From Priapulus caudatus (taxonomy: Eukaryota; Priapulida; Priapulimorpha; Priapulimorphida; Priapulidae): a stretch of 42,173 nt of DNA. The notes under the pieces are model-generated. The model did not search any database and was not told the origin of the DNA. It saw only the letters and a list, made by a program, of their open reading frames with translations. The stretch lies in the NCBI RefSeq assembly GCF_000485595.1, contig NW_014577062.1, positions 1 to 42,173 on the forward strand, written 5' to 3'. The translations under genes were made by a program, and so were the position numbers. Positions within the stretch are counted from its first letter, which is position 1, and the number at the start of each line of letters is the position of its first letter. Of the stretch, positions 1 to 14,200 are shown in pieces.

Positions 1-1950
1 ACACCTCTTGACCTGTTAAAGACCTTGAATCGATATACCAACCACAAGACTTCTGCGCACTATCCCCCATACACATGCATTTCTAGCGGATGAGCCGCGC
101 GACCCCACGGATCCCCCACTACTACAATGACCGCAGCTATGAACCATTACGAAGCGGGCGAAATGGCGCTGCACCGATTTGTAACGAGTATTTCGTTTGA
201 CCTGGGCACACAATAACGAATTTCCTTACGAACGGACCGCTTTTAACACGTCGTCTCGCGACAGGCACGGACGACGCGGTCCGAGCGATGGACAGCGAGA
301 CCGTATGCGATATCATGTAAATATCGATACGAATTCTACAACTGACAATACTGAGATCTATCACCAGATGCAGCTCTAACAATAAGCACGACGCACATAA
401 CCCGCTAGAGCGCGATCACTGAGCCCTAACGAACTGCGCACGCGAGCGAGCTATGTCGCTTACAGTCTGGGAGAATTGGAGCGAGACGATCTAAACACTC
501 ACTGTGGCGTAGCGACTAGTAGCGCGTTATCGATGGCGCAGATCTGATGAACACATCTATTCCTCGCCGTTTTATACGTCGACTGAAAGCCGCAGGCTTG
601 ACAGCACCGTGTGCATGTAAAACACACACTAACACAGCCACCTTATAATATATGTTACACATTATCTGCACTCGCTCCTATCCATCGAGCCGCAAACCGA
701 CTCACGCCCAAACCAATGATGATTCAAGACTTCTCCAGACTAGTGTCTACTGGACGTTCCAGCATCTCCAAGTCTCCGATGACATGAGCGCCTCGACAAA
801 CGCCACTTCCAGCCTATCCGAGAGCAGCAAACGTACAGCGACCGGCCGCTAGCGCTCAGAGCTGCGCACATGCAATATTATTTCGTATTACACGGCGCCC
901 GCAATGGCGTTTGTTATATATTCGAATGGCCCACAGAAAAGCTCGCGAGGAGACATCGTGTCACGTTGAGCACGTATGTTCAACGCTGTATCTATCGGTA
1001 GAGAATTGAGCGCGAGCGTGATACTACGAAGGAATAACATGCACATTCGTACGACTGATCATTCTTCCATTCGAGTCTTCGATGCTGAGATCACACATTC
1101 CCCCTCCCTATTACCTACTCCCTGATTATATATATATAGATAAAGTTATACCGGACACGTAGAATTTTGACTCTGTTTATTGCATACAGAACTGTTTCGT
1201 GTGGAGCGAAAGCTGCCGGACTCATCAGTGCCTAATACAGAGTGATCTATTTAGAACATCCCAGCGGCAGTATATCCAAACCATCCACTGGAAACAATTT
1301 TTACTACTCAGCGTCTAAGCTTAAGTAGTGGGCGAAATGGCTGCACTTTGCAATCTGTTGGATAACCGAGCCACGGGAGCGAGTGCATAATAGAATAATA
1401 TCACTTTTATCACACGGCTCCGATTTATATACGAGCGAAGCGCGGGAGCGCGAGCGAGCGAACGTGGCAATGGTAAAGATCTGATAAAAAATTCACTCGG
1501 CGTCTCAGCATGCGCGACGCATCTCGATGAGTTCGCCGCAGAAGCCTATTCGTCTACATCACGAAAATGGATTGCGGCGAAAAGTGCGGCCAATGAAACA
1601 CGCGTCATATTCTAAGCAAACGTCTGCGGTCCGACGTTGACCTGGCCATAGAATTTCCTTCGCCGTTCTCATACGATCTCGCACCCATGAAGGCGTGTCC
1701 GGGCATCAGAGCAATCCGTTATAACATATAATTGCGCTCTATGCTACATAGGTACGTTATAGAGCTGACACTCTACATACATACTCACCGTTCGACTCTG
1801 ACAGCAACCGCACGCGATCCAGATCAACACACACACAATATTGCGCAGCTAAGCTACTAATTAGTATGGGTCGATATCGCGTCATGCATAACGAGTTTGA
1901 CGGTAACGTTGTAACACTTACGCGGCAATACAGATTCCTTTACTAATATA
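1..1950. other. Unassigned non-repetitive DNA
   Basis: No exon could be supported here on either strand. Open frames are short and none recalls a known family. Base composition is fairly rich in CpG compared with the AT-rich stretch that follows 2400, so this could be the promoter side of a gene lying left of the window, but no start, splice pair or motif decides this. Confidence 0.4.
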
Positions 1951-1957
1951 ATCTAAC

Positions 1958-2000
1958 GCACGCACGCACCGCACGCACGCACGCACGCACACACGCACAC
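1958..2000. repeat. (ACGC)n microsatellite
   Basis: Tandem ACGC/ACAC units form a short alternating purine-pyrimidine tract. It is followed at about 2035-2070 by a small ATTAATTC/ATTCATT repeat. Confidence 0.85.
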
Positions 2001-2241
2001 ACATATATAATTCTACAGTATTCAATACGCAAGCAAATTAATTCATTAATTAATTCATTATTTATTCATTCATATTGAGGCCGTCCGCAAACATGATGCT
2101 CAACGAGCCAGTGAATAGGGAGGGACTCGCGGCATGTGTGACTGCGTCCTTTCCGGGCAAAGTTTATTGTCAACCCACGCGCGACGATACCTTACAAGCC
2201 TATAGAATCAGTTTGCTGTATCAGCTTGTGTGTGCACACAT

Positions 2242-2324
2242 ACATGTGACAGTATATATACACGCCCACACGCACGCGTCCACGCACGCGCGCCCACGCA
2301 CACACACACACACACACACACACT
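2242..2324. repeat. (AC/GC)n microsatellite
   Basis: A CACG-rich tract ends in about ten CA dinucleotides. Open frames crossing it in both directions are low-complexity artefacts. Confidence 0.85.
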
Positions 2325-2585
2325 ATATAATACCATACTGTCATCATATGGCCGCCATGCTGGGCGTAGAAAAGTGTAATTGCGCCCAGTTTTATTCTAG
2401 CATAACTAATTAATTTGTTTATACGCCTCATCGTTATAGTAATTGCCAACTTCACATATACGTCTAACACCACCTGCTTGTTGCTTCTCCTAGATATGAT
2501 CAATCTTGCATTGCTGAAGTACAGGGAAAATTCCAGTACAAATTCCAAACCACTTTTCCAGGCAAATATTTTGTTGAGTTTGAAT

Positions 2586-2591
2586 TTTATT
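2586..2591 (-). promoter_or_regulatory. Candidate polyadenylation signal of FIGNL1
   Basis: AATAAA on the minus strand, about 270 nt downstream of the FIGNL1 stop codon at 2859-2861. The flanks are AT-rich as expected for a 3' UTR end. Placement is by motif and distance only. Confidence 0.45.
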
Positions 2592-2858
2592 TTAATTTGA
2601 TAATAATTATATGGAAAGTATAAGATAACTGTACATATTGAATGTTACTGTAAAACTACAATTAATAAGCCTATAGACAGAAGTATAGGCGAAAACACAC
2701 TTACATGTTTGAAATGTTATTACATGTTGCAACAATTATTACAATAGAACTTCTACAATTTAGTTTTTGACACAAATTTTACAACACCATAGCCTGCCAA
2801 AATTGGTGATATTTTGGGTAATACATAAGTTTACAAGTACATTGGTACAATTCAATAC

Positions 2859-2987
2859 TTATATCACGTTCCCACCACTGCCAAACATCCTATTCCACTC
2901 CACATAAGAAACAAGATCTTTTTCAGAAACACTTGGGCGAACATGCTCCAACGCGTCCAAGAAATCTTGCATGATGATAGGCCGAAC
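2859..2987 (-). CDS. FIGNL1: FIGNL1 last coding exon (Vps4-type C-terminal helix)
   Basis: Acceptor TTTTTAG precedes a phase-0 exon of 129 bp starting VRPII and containing [11 protein letters not shown], the C-terminal motif of meiotic-clade AAA proteins that packs on the ATPase ring. It ends in TAA. Confidence 0.9.
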   Translation of the reverse strand, partial: VRPIIMQDFLDALEHVRPSVSEKDLVSYVEWNRMFGSGGNVI

Positions 2988-5900
2988 CTAAAAAATTGAG
3001 TTTTGGCTTGAAAAAAATTCAACGAAAATTAAAGACCAGTTAATGAAAATTTCGCAGCATGAAGTAGCATCATTTCTCACTTTGTTTGCTTTCATTTTTT
3101 GACGATTTATTGATAATATTTGACATCATTTTGCACGGTTTCATTTCTATATTTGATTATTATATCACAGTCATTTGATTATTTGTATTATAATTTATAT
3201 AGTGTGAAGTGTTTTGCCCATAGTGAACGTGTGCTAACTGCTAAAATATGACCAATATAGAGGTGACACTGCACCCCTACCAAACAATTCTATACCTCAT
3301 CTGCTTTGATAGTTTCAATGTCAACGATGCTCCTGATTGGACCGAGCGCTGCCTCCCTGCAAAGGTTGGCCACATCTGCTCCAGAATACCCTAATTTAGA
3401 GATGATACATTACTTATATATATGTACACAAACACATACATATACACGAACGCACGCACACACGAATGCACGCATGCAAGCACGTTCGCACACGCATACA
3501 CACATGCAAGCACACGCACATATGCAGATAAGGTCTATGTCTCCCTGACCTCTGTTTTACCTGGCTCGTTTAGCTATTTCTGACTAACCCTAACCCTGGT
3601 AACTATCTTATATGGTTAGGGTTAGGGTTCGGGTTAGGGTTAGGGTTAGTCAGAAATAGCTAAACGTGCCAGTTCAAACAGAGGTCAGGGAGACATATAG
3701 ACCCTACAGGCCGCACATATACCGTAAAACCCAATAATGTGATAATTGAAGACCAAGAAATTTGATTGTGTAAAAAGTTGGGGTCGCATTATAGCAGGGT
3801 AATTATGTTTGAATTTTCTGTTAGTCAGTTATGCTATTACAGTAAAACTTGTCAAAGTCAACACTTTTGAGACCAGCATATTTGTGCCGACTTACGAAAA
3901 TGACGACATACGCGTAAGTCGTCATTTTGTCGACTTATATGTAAGTCGCCCAAATGACGACTTATGCGCGTATATCGTCATTTTGACCATTCACAAAGCC
4001 GGTATTTCAACGACTTGGAGAGTGTCAAGCTGATATTTCGCCAGGCTTTATCTCTACATTAACTACTTTGCGACGCGAGGCGACTGTTTCCACACGAGCT
4101 GGAAAAAACACAATGCGTCCAAGTGAACAATGCGAATGAAACAATCAGTGCACACAGCAACAACTCATGTAAACTCAGTTGCGCTATCTACAGGCGATCG
4201 TCGGTTTGACCTAAAGCCGGGCACACACGTGGCGATTTTTATCGCTAGTACTGGCGATCTTGTTGCCGGCGACAGAATCGCCGAGAGATCGCCACGTGTG
4301 CGCTGCATGGCGATGGCGATTTTGACGCCAGAAACATGTTTGATATTTGTTGCCGAGTCGCTGAACAATCGCCACGTGTGCGCTGCACTGGCGATGGATT
4401 CAGGCAACAGATTTTGGATTAACTAATCAAATGCATGATTTGAAGCACGTGATAATTGATGGCAGCGCCCTCGGTGTGGGAAAAAAGCAGGAGGATGAGC
4501 TTGTTGAAATGTGGCAGGAACGCCCGTGTCTTTTTGACATTACGAGTGACATTGCATTGTCGCCTGGGTCCGTGTGTGCCCAGCTTAAGCGCATATCTGC
4601 GACAGCCAGCTCGCACATCCCCTAGTCCGTACAATGTGCCATCGGCATTTCTGATGATGACTTACAGATGGGAAATTACTGTTGTTTGTATTACATGGGA
4701 CCTGTCTGAGGGCGACGACTTGCACATAATGACGGCTTATAAATGACGACTTAGGCGAGGCTATTCCAAAGGATTTACTATGAGAGAAAATCGGGACTTA
4801 TGCGAATTGACGAGTTAGACGATGACGACTTATGTGAGTTTACTGTATCACCCTGTTCTGGCCAATATGCATGTGAGATATAACTTAACGTTTACATATT
4901 AAAATGAAAGTGTCAATGACACTGGTGCTCAAAAAAGGGCACAAATGAGTGAGTGCGTCATTTTTAATTCAACAACCATCGACCTAGATTATATCAAACA
5001 AGAGTATATATGGGAGAACTCCAATTAATTATATAGCATATCTCCGATTATATACTGTTGATAATTATGTATGCGGAAAAAGAAAATGAGGAGAGGAGGA
5101 GGAGGAGGAGGAGGATAAGGAGGGGAAGGAGGAGGAGAAGGAGATGAATTAGAGGAGGGGGAGAAGCTGGTAGAGGAGGGTACAGTTATGGTTAGAGTTA
5201 AGGATATGGGAAAACATAAGTACTACTGTAAGAATAGCATAATATGGGAACACTACCCCTGTAAAGATACAGGTGTGTATCTTCAGGCTGAGAGCTAAAG
5301 ATACGTGTGTATCCGCAGCCACTGCCTATAATATACTAGGCAAATGCGCAGTTTAGCCACCACAGTTTTAACAGTATTTAGTGATACTATACTAAAGGTA
5401 TTAATTAGACTTCTAATTCATTCCTTCGTTGCTCTTAGCATAAAATAACTACTTTCTAGTAACGTATGTACTACAAAATCGCAACCCCCCCGCAAAAAAA
5501 TGCAGCAAACACGCAGTTGAGAATGACTCAAAAGTAGGTCGACTGGCATGCTCCAAAATAGGACCCTGTCATCTCTCCCATACAATTAACAACTGTTTTG
5601 GGGCTATAGCCTTACACATGGACATACCAAAATTTAACAAAATCCAACAAATCTAGATGGCCATTTTCATTTTTCCCAAAAAGTGGGCATGGATCGAAAG
5701 TAGGTCGACTGGCGTGCTCCAAAATAGGACGTTGAAATCTCTCCCATTGGAGTAACAACTGTATGCAATTTGAAACATGTGGGTCAAACTGTTCTTCAGT
5801 TATCGTTGACCGTAGGCAGACACTGAAATGCATAGTGAAATTGGCAAAATCTACCTAATTTGCATAATTTAAAAAAATATATCAAAACCCCTGTGATATG

Positions 5901-7479
5901 TTTTGGGGCCAGTCCTTATTCATTCACATACCAAAAATGAGCAAAATCCGTTGAACCTGAACTGACTTATGGCCATTTCCATTTTTGCCAAAAAAATGGG
6001 CGTGGCTCGAAAGTAGGTCAACTGATGTGCCCGTTCAGACCTCTCCCATAGGAGTAACAACTGTATGCAATTTGAAACATGCGGGTCAACCGGTTCTCAA
6101 GTTATCGTTGACCGTAGCCAAATGTTGACGGACGGACGGACATACGACGGACAATGCCCCATGGCAATAGCCCATCTTGACGATGTCAAGGTGAGCTAAA
6201 AATGGGGAAAAAGTATTGATTAGTGTCAGAATGCTATTAAATCATTCTGGCTTTCAATACTGAATAAGTAAACTGTAATTGATCAATATATGTTGCCATA
6301 TGAGAAATGCGCAGAAGAAAACAAAAGGTAAAAGCAAGAGAGAAGAGGACAAAAAGGAAGCCAAGTGATGTTGGTTTTATAATGGGGTTCTACTAAACTT
6401 AGTTTAAGAAACATTTTACAGATGATTTTAGAAGCAGTAAATGGGTGCAATAGGAGTAAATAACAAGCACATTTCTCACAGCTACCCTCAGCTTAGCCCA
6501 CCCCATCCCAGCCTAGCCTATCGACGACACTATTACTGATTGAACGCACCTTCGGTTTTACTAGCTATGCTCTCTAAATCTTCATTGATGAGCTGGTGCT
6601 CCTGGCCAGACAGTAATTTTTCTACAATCTGCTGTCTTGCCAGTACATCAGGCAGTGGAATGTACAGTCGCTTCACCAGCCTTCGCCTAGCCGCCTCATC
6701 GATCTCCTGTGGTCTAGAACATAGACAAGATGGCACATTCAGTGCTAGCTGATTGCCACGCATAGAGAAACCACAAAAATGACGTCGACAAACCATTGGG
6801 TCAGTCTCTAGAGACTGCACTTCACACGCACACCTCTGTGCAGAGAGTCTTCTACCTGTTTGTCGCACCAACGACGAGCAGGCGCTCGTCGTCGGTTGTT
6901 GTGGCGCCATCTAGCTGCACAAGAAACTCCGTTTTGATTCGGCGCGAGGCCTCATGCTCAGTGTCACTGCGCTGGGAAAGCAGAGAGTCGATCTCATCGA
7001 TGAATATCACGGCTGGCTGGTGACATCGTGCCACAGCGAACAGTGCTTTCACCATCTTCTCTCCATCACCAATCCACTTAGATGTCAGTGAGGATGCACT
7101 GATGCTGAAAAACGTCGACTTGGACTGGCTTGCGATGCACTTGCCTGTAAAACATGAAGGATGTGAGATTACAAGTACCACAAGTTGACTAGTGTAATAC
7201 CCCGAGCCATGGTACACACTCACACATAAAAACCACTGAAAGGCAAACAGCACAAAACGCTTTAAAAAACAATATATTTTTCCAATTTCTGTTGTTAGGT
7301 GGCACTAACAACTTTGAATCAAGCTGTATGATGGAAGGATTATTAATGTGTTCAGCAAATATCCAATAACGATGTAATATTTTCTACACGTTATAAGGCT
7401 CTTACAAATAGCAGTACATATACCATTAATAGCAAAGGATCGGATTAACCTATGTATATTAAAATATATTATATATATG

Positions 7480-7519
<40 letters not shown>

Positions 7520-8213
7520 GAAAGAGAGAGAGAGAGAGAGAGATAGGGAGAGAGAGAGAGAGAGAGATAATGAGAGAGAGAGCTAAAGAGAGAGAGAGGG
7601 AGGGAGAGAGAGAGATGGAGCGAGAGAGAGAGAGAGGGGGTATAGACCTTGCAGTTCAATATAATAGACAGGCAGTCCATAGATGCAGTCATAACTATAT
7701 GATTTAAACAAACTTATTTATGCTCTCTAATCAATATTCCTCAACACCTATTATAACCTTTCATAAGAATAATTGTTTTAAATGCAGATATAGCTTACCA
7801 ATAAGTGTTTTGCCTGTGCCTGGAGGACCAAAGAGCAGCAGTCCTTTTGGGGGACCTCTTAAGCCAGTAAATATGTCACTGCAAGGAAAATTCAAGTTTG
7901 TAATTTTCTTCCTCCATACTAAATTTGTTATCCATTCCTATTTATACATCTAGTATAATTTTTAATAAATCATGATTTACATATAATGAAGCTACCTATA
8001 ATAGTATACACATGATACAACACAGGTGTTTATAGCAACGTGTAATATGTGATAACGCTAACTATTGTAATTGTGCACATACGGTCTCAGCATTGGCCAC
8101 ACGACTATTTCCTTTATAGTTTTCTTTGCAAACTCCAGTCCAGCAATATCCTTCCAAGAAACATGTTGTCCATGCTCCATAATCTCAAAGTAAAAAGATT
8201 TTGTAAGCATTAA

Positions 8214-8253
<40 letters not shown>

Positions 8254-11200
8254 GGAAAGAGAGAGGGGAATATTATACAAGTGCCGCGGAGCGACAGCGC
8301 TCATCTCACGTCTACTGCGGTGACTCTGTGGTGGAGTGGTGGGATTCTAGTAAACCCTGTTAGTCCCAAATGTGTTCACATATGCGCCAAAACAGTAGAA
8401 GACACAGGGATGGTATCAGGAACCTTCTCGAAGGAATGTTCATTGGGATCGTTATGAAAGTTGCCACGAGATGGCGCAGACCGTACCTCGCCTACTCCAC
8501 TAACGATCGAGTCTATGGAGTCGCCTACGCCTACTCCCTAACCCTAACCATATCCATATCAGATAGTTACCAGGGTACGTTCCGGTATACCGGACCGTAC
8601 CCAGCAGTGGCGCCTGCAGATAGAAGCACTGAAAGCACAGTGCTTCCAGTAAATTTTGGGTTAAAAAATTTTGTTTCTACATTTTGTTCCTAAATCTCTC
8701 GCAAGACTCTCCAGATTGCATCGCCAGACGTCTACCATTCAAAAATTTTCAGGGGGAATTAACATGCCCCTGACTCCCCTAGAATGCAGCGCGCCTGCTT
8801 TTTATTATCACTGAGGATTTTATCCTTCTGTGCTTCTACTTTCTTAAGACCTGTGGGCGCTAGTGGTACCCAGGGTACGTTCCGGCAGTACCCTGGGGGA
8901 CATAGACCCTATAAGCCTAACTAAGTATGACTTCAAGTGCCTGTGCCGTGGGCCGTGGCGTCACACAGCCTACTAGCCCGACGAGGCAGTGCGACTGATT
9001 GTTTATAAATACAAAGTGATTAGCAAGACCGTTTCTTGGAGCAGTCTACACATTTACATAGCTATAGTACTAGAGCTACACAGTACACTGACACTATGTG
9101 TTACACATGCGTCTAAACAGAGGAATTGCTCCGACCTGTGATTGGAGAGGAAAAAAATAGAATTCGTGACGTTTCGTTCCACCGGTCATAGCCGCGCGTG
9201 TATTAGCCTATGAGCGATACCGCGTGTGCATATTTGCTAATTAATTAAACTAAGCGTGCTTCAATAGACTCAAAATTCACAGAGATTAAAGCTAAGACAT
9301 GTGTCTATAAGAGTAGTGTACATTAACAGCTAGAATTTATAGAAATGTAACTCAAATCGTTCACTCCATATAATAGTTAGTACACGTTCCTACCGGTCAT
9401 AGCATGCATTAGCACGCGTATGCGGCGGGAGTGGGCGGGGTCTATTTTTATCCTCCAATCACAGGTCGGAGCAATTCCTCTGTTTAGACGCATGTTGTGT
9501 TACGTGTCGTGTGTAAACAGGGCCGGCCACAGGATGCATGGTATGTCGTTTACACGGCTGCACTCTGCAGTCTCGGTCACTGGCAGCAAGAACAAGCCCG
9601 CAGGTACAGCACACATGCAGCCATTGACTATAATAACAACATTGTTATTATACGTTGTTATTATAGTTGTTATTATTATTATTACGTTACAACGTTGTTA
9701 TTATAGTCAATGGCCGCATATATATATGTGCTGTAGGCCTACGTACGGGCTTGTTCTTGCTGCCAGTGGTCTTGGTCTGCACTGCAGTGCGCCTGCACGT
9801 AAACCCCATCATTCAATGTTCGTAATTAACTCATGTCTAAATGGCAAGTACTATTATAACTACTACTACTAGTACATGATGCTATACACCGACTATCACG
9901 AGCCTAGGTCGAGCCGTTTAGATTTGTGCCGCAATTCTGCATTTCCTCCCTATACCTTAAGTTAAAGAGGGAATGTTCCCCCTTCTTTTACACCTCTTGA
10001 CCTTTGACCTTTGCCTCCCAGCTTCGACATCCCAACTCGTTTTCGGATTACCCCCCCACGTCCCAAATATCGTCACCGTACGTCGAGCGGTTAAGATTTG
10101 TGCCCAATTGTTGACGGACGGCTGGACGGACAATCATGCGATTCTACAAGCTGCACCTGACTACGTCAGATGAGCTAAAAATCACAGTTAGCACTGCAAT
10201 GAAGTAATACTCCTATTTTAAATACAATACTTCTTAAATCTACATCCATATTTTTTAACAATGATTAGCTATAGATCAATTTGTACGTGCAATGAAGATT
10301 TCGTTACAAATTAGCCTAGATACCTCCGATCTAACAAGAGCGACCATTTTTGGGTCAATGTGCCGTAGCCGTTCATCAACTTCCTCGTCCTCCAGCATAT
10401 TGTCTCCTGCCCCATCCCTTCTCATCATTGTCCCACCCCCTGAATCCTCTTGGTTTCGGCCCAGTACTGGCGGTATGAACTTTCCATTAGGAGCACGCCT
10501 AAAAAATGTAAAAGAGTAGACATTAAAACATTAGGAGTAGATATTAAATCCATTTTACATTCACTTGATTATAGAGAAATTACAAAATATGTCCCAAAAA
10601 ATAAATCACGGATCATAAATACTAGATATTCAACAAACAAGACATTGCTTAAAAGTGACACAGCAATTTATGTCTGACTGTCTGTCAAATAGATATTTTA
10701 CCTGGCTCCAAGTGACTTCTTCTGGTTGCCATATGATTGCACAGACAAGCTGCCAGAAGCTAAGCCATATGAATACTCCTCTCTCTTACCATACTTCGTC
10801 AGATATTCAGCTTCCTAACATACAAAAAAACAAAAGTATAAGCTCCAGGGCCTAATCCAAGCCATTTTTCATACCGAATACCGGCACCAAATTACGACCC
10901 CCTAGCAAAACGCCCAAATTACAAAATTCATAAAACGCCCAAATTAGCAGAGCTCTGATGCAGATCTCCATGTTTCTATCGTTATGTAGGCACTGTTTTA
11001 TAATAAAATGCTCATATAAGATCTAATATCTATTATCTGAATAAAATGTGTCGACCAAATGCCAAATTTAATCAGGAGTCGATCAATATTGATAGACTCC
11101 TGATTTAATGTGATAGATAAGTATATATATAATTTTTTTACACTCGCTACGCTCGCCATGGGTGCCCATATTAAGCAGCTAGATTAGCCCCTGAGCTCAA

Positions 11201-14200
11201 ACCAAAAAACAAACATTTCAATGATCTGTTAAAAGCTCACTGTTACATCTCAGTGTTTATACTATTGCTAGTTTTACCCACCAACTGCTGTCCTGCAGTT
11301 CTGAAGGAGGATAAATAAGCTTGTGGTTCATGGTCGATTCTTCTATTGCCACGCGTCTGCTTTAATTCCATTTCCAATGATCTACCACAGTCAGAAGCAA
11401 AGGAAGCAGCCTATAAGTATGGAAGATATACACGATTTAGTATTTTGCGGTTTTCTTGCAACTGACGTGACAATAGTTGTTGCGCACAAATTTGACACTA
11501 TACAACTATAGTCTCTTTTGTTTAACAAGTGCCGCAGAGCGACAGGGCTCATCTGGTGTCTGGTGTTCTGCTGATAAATTCATTTGTGCATAGCAAGACG
11601 CCCTATACATACGTTCATTTCCATCCCAAAAAAAACAACACTTCAAACTAGTGTCATAAAATTCCGATAGATGGCGGGCCGCTATCAAAGGCATCGTTGA
11701 ATCGGTCAGCAAAAGCATTGCAGCAATGGCAGCTGTCAGTGTGATGACGAATTGCAAAAAGCAGGAGCGAATAATTACCATATTATTACTATACATAACG
11801 TGCGTTCTATGGTGTCAGGTAATAAGGTACATTAAACCCCTTGCGAGGCACATCTGGCTCGTTAAAAATAGCTCAATGGTTGATACAACCAGAGGCAGAG
11901 CAGCTCGTGCAAGATTACAATTTACAGCAATACGATAATTTCAGTACAAGGTAGGCCAGTGATTAGTGGACCGAATAAGCTCAAGAACGTACACACTTGC
12001 GTCTATATTGGTGCCAAAATTTGATGAGAAAATTAAGTCTGGGAAATCCGCAGCCTCACTCCTGGGTAATTATTTGAGTGCTAGTGACTGTATCCCAACT
12101 ATTCATAATGTAGACTTACAGATTCTAGATATAAGTCATGTCATTTATCTCCTAAGTAAGCATTTTCAAGTAAGAATTAATGTGTCCGGAATTTCACTGT
12201 ATAAATGGGAGCGCTTTCCACAGACCCACAGGTACTGCCACAACGCAGTTGAGAGAAACAAATCCATGTATTAACCCTGGCCTCTTGAGGGTTAAAAGGT
12301 TATCCGACACTTACCTGCTTCGGCATGCTTCAGCGGAAAGTACATTTGGATGGTCTTTCAATGTAAAGCCATAAAAAATGCTCGGTCACCACTGAAACAA
12401 GAAAAAGTTTTTCAATCCTCTCGTCAGACCATGTGCCTCAGAAAAATGTCTAAAATCTGCCTGTGCCCATTGCGCTTTGACCCTGTGACGCTCCCAATTT
12501 CGGCACAGCTGATCGGCGTTTTCGCTACCATGATGCTATAGACTGGACTAATCACGAGCCTAGGGTGCCGAGCCGTTTAGAATTTTGTGCGCAATTCGCA
12601 TTTCCCCCGTATACCTTTAAGTTAAGGAGTGATATGTTCCCCCTTCTTTCTACACCCTTGATCTTTGACCTTTGAACCCCAGCTTCGACATCCCAACTCG
12701 TTGACGATTCCCCTCGATGTGCGATAATCGTGACCAGTACGTCGGAGCGGTTAAATTTGCTGCCAACTGTGGAGCGACGGGGACGACGGACGCACGGGAC
12801 GGCGACGCCACGCTCATGCAACTTCTACAAGCTGCCATCTGCACTATGTCAGATGAGCTAAATCAGTGTTTCAAGGACACACACAAAATACGCTACACAC
12901 ATTAAGCCACTGCCTAGCAAGTGATGTGCAACAATAATTACTTTCACCTCAACAGGTTCGGCTGAATCTCGTTCAGCCAGGCATAGGTGCAGATGGCTTT
13001 CTTCTACAGGCAAGCTTGCTGTTTTATGCATGATAAAGATCTGTAAAGCCAATACAATAGCTTCCCACAAGAAAAAAGCACTATGTAACTAAATAACTAG
13101 AGTATATATCACAGTATCTAAAGCAACGATATTCAAAATTTTGCAAGTTCATTTTCATTAAATAAATGTAAAATTCAAAATACAAATCAGCAAATACATT
13201 CTGTCTTCCTCTTCCTGTATCACCCCTGCATCTGGCAGTTTCTCCACATTCAGATCCGTGTCCTATTACCATTCGCAGTGAGCTTGAGATTACGACTTCT
13301 TGTCAAAAATTTCCGCCAAATCCTACGATGACGAACACTTACAACATGATTTCTCTTGGGCACTCTAGAATTGACTTTCGTACGAACTTCAACTACATGG
13401 ACTGATGATTGACTATCCGTATATATATACATGAGAAACTAATTTATTTAAAATTGATTGAGCTAATTCCAAATTGTAAAATCAAACCCATGACTCAACT
13501 GATATAATCTGGTTATATGTTATTACTGTAGTATCCTTCTCTGCAGGAGATTTTTGACATAGTGCATTTTTATAGTGATGCATTTAGCCATTTGTTACAT
13601 TATGGCAATAATTGTGCCAATGCAAAACCACCAATTTAAACCCATAATCATGCTTACTGCAAATATATTATAGCAAGTATGTGTAGTAAACCATTACATT
13701 TATATAGACATACATATACAACGGTACTCATGGTTGCGCCATCGTAATCAGAAATTAGCTGCCCTTTCTACCCAATCAGGGCTTGTTAACACATAATTTA
13801 ACCAAGACTAAATACTTTTTACTGCCAGTTAAATATAATTTACACCGCTGCCCACATTAGACCCCTTTTTCACCCACATCAGACCCTTAATTGTTACACA
13901 TGATTCTTTAAACCACAGATATAGATTGATTTGAAACCGCAGTTAAATTTATTATGTTACAATTACCTCTGATTGGTGAAGGCCCTATAACCTTTTACCG
14001 TGTTAAAGTTATTTCCTTACGCCGGGGTAAAAAGACCAATTGTTCGAAGTACAATGGCCAACCATACACGGTACGCCATGTGGAGCACACATACACACAC
14101 ATACATTATGCTGCCAAATAATGTTATGCGTCAATTGTATCTACTAATACGTAAAAGTAACCTTTTTCATATCAGAACTAGAGAAAGTTTATACTGACCA

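Noticed and set aside
7459-7707. Ser/Leu- and Arg/Glu-rich frames
   Set aside because: Produced by (GA)n and (TA)n microsatellites.
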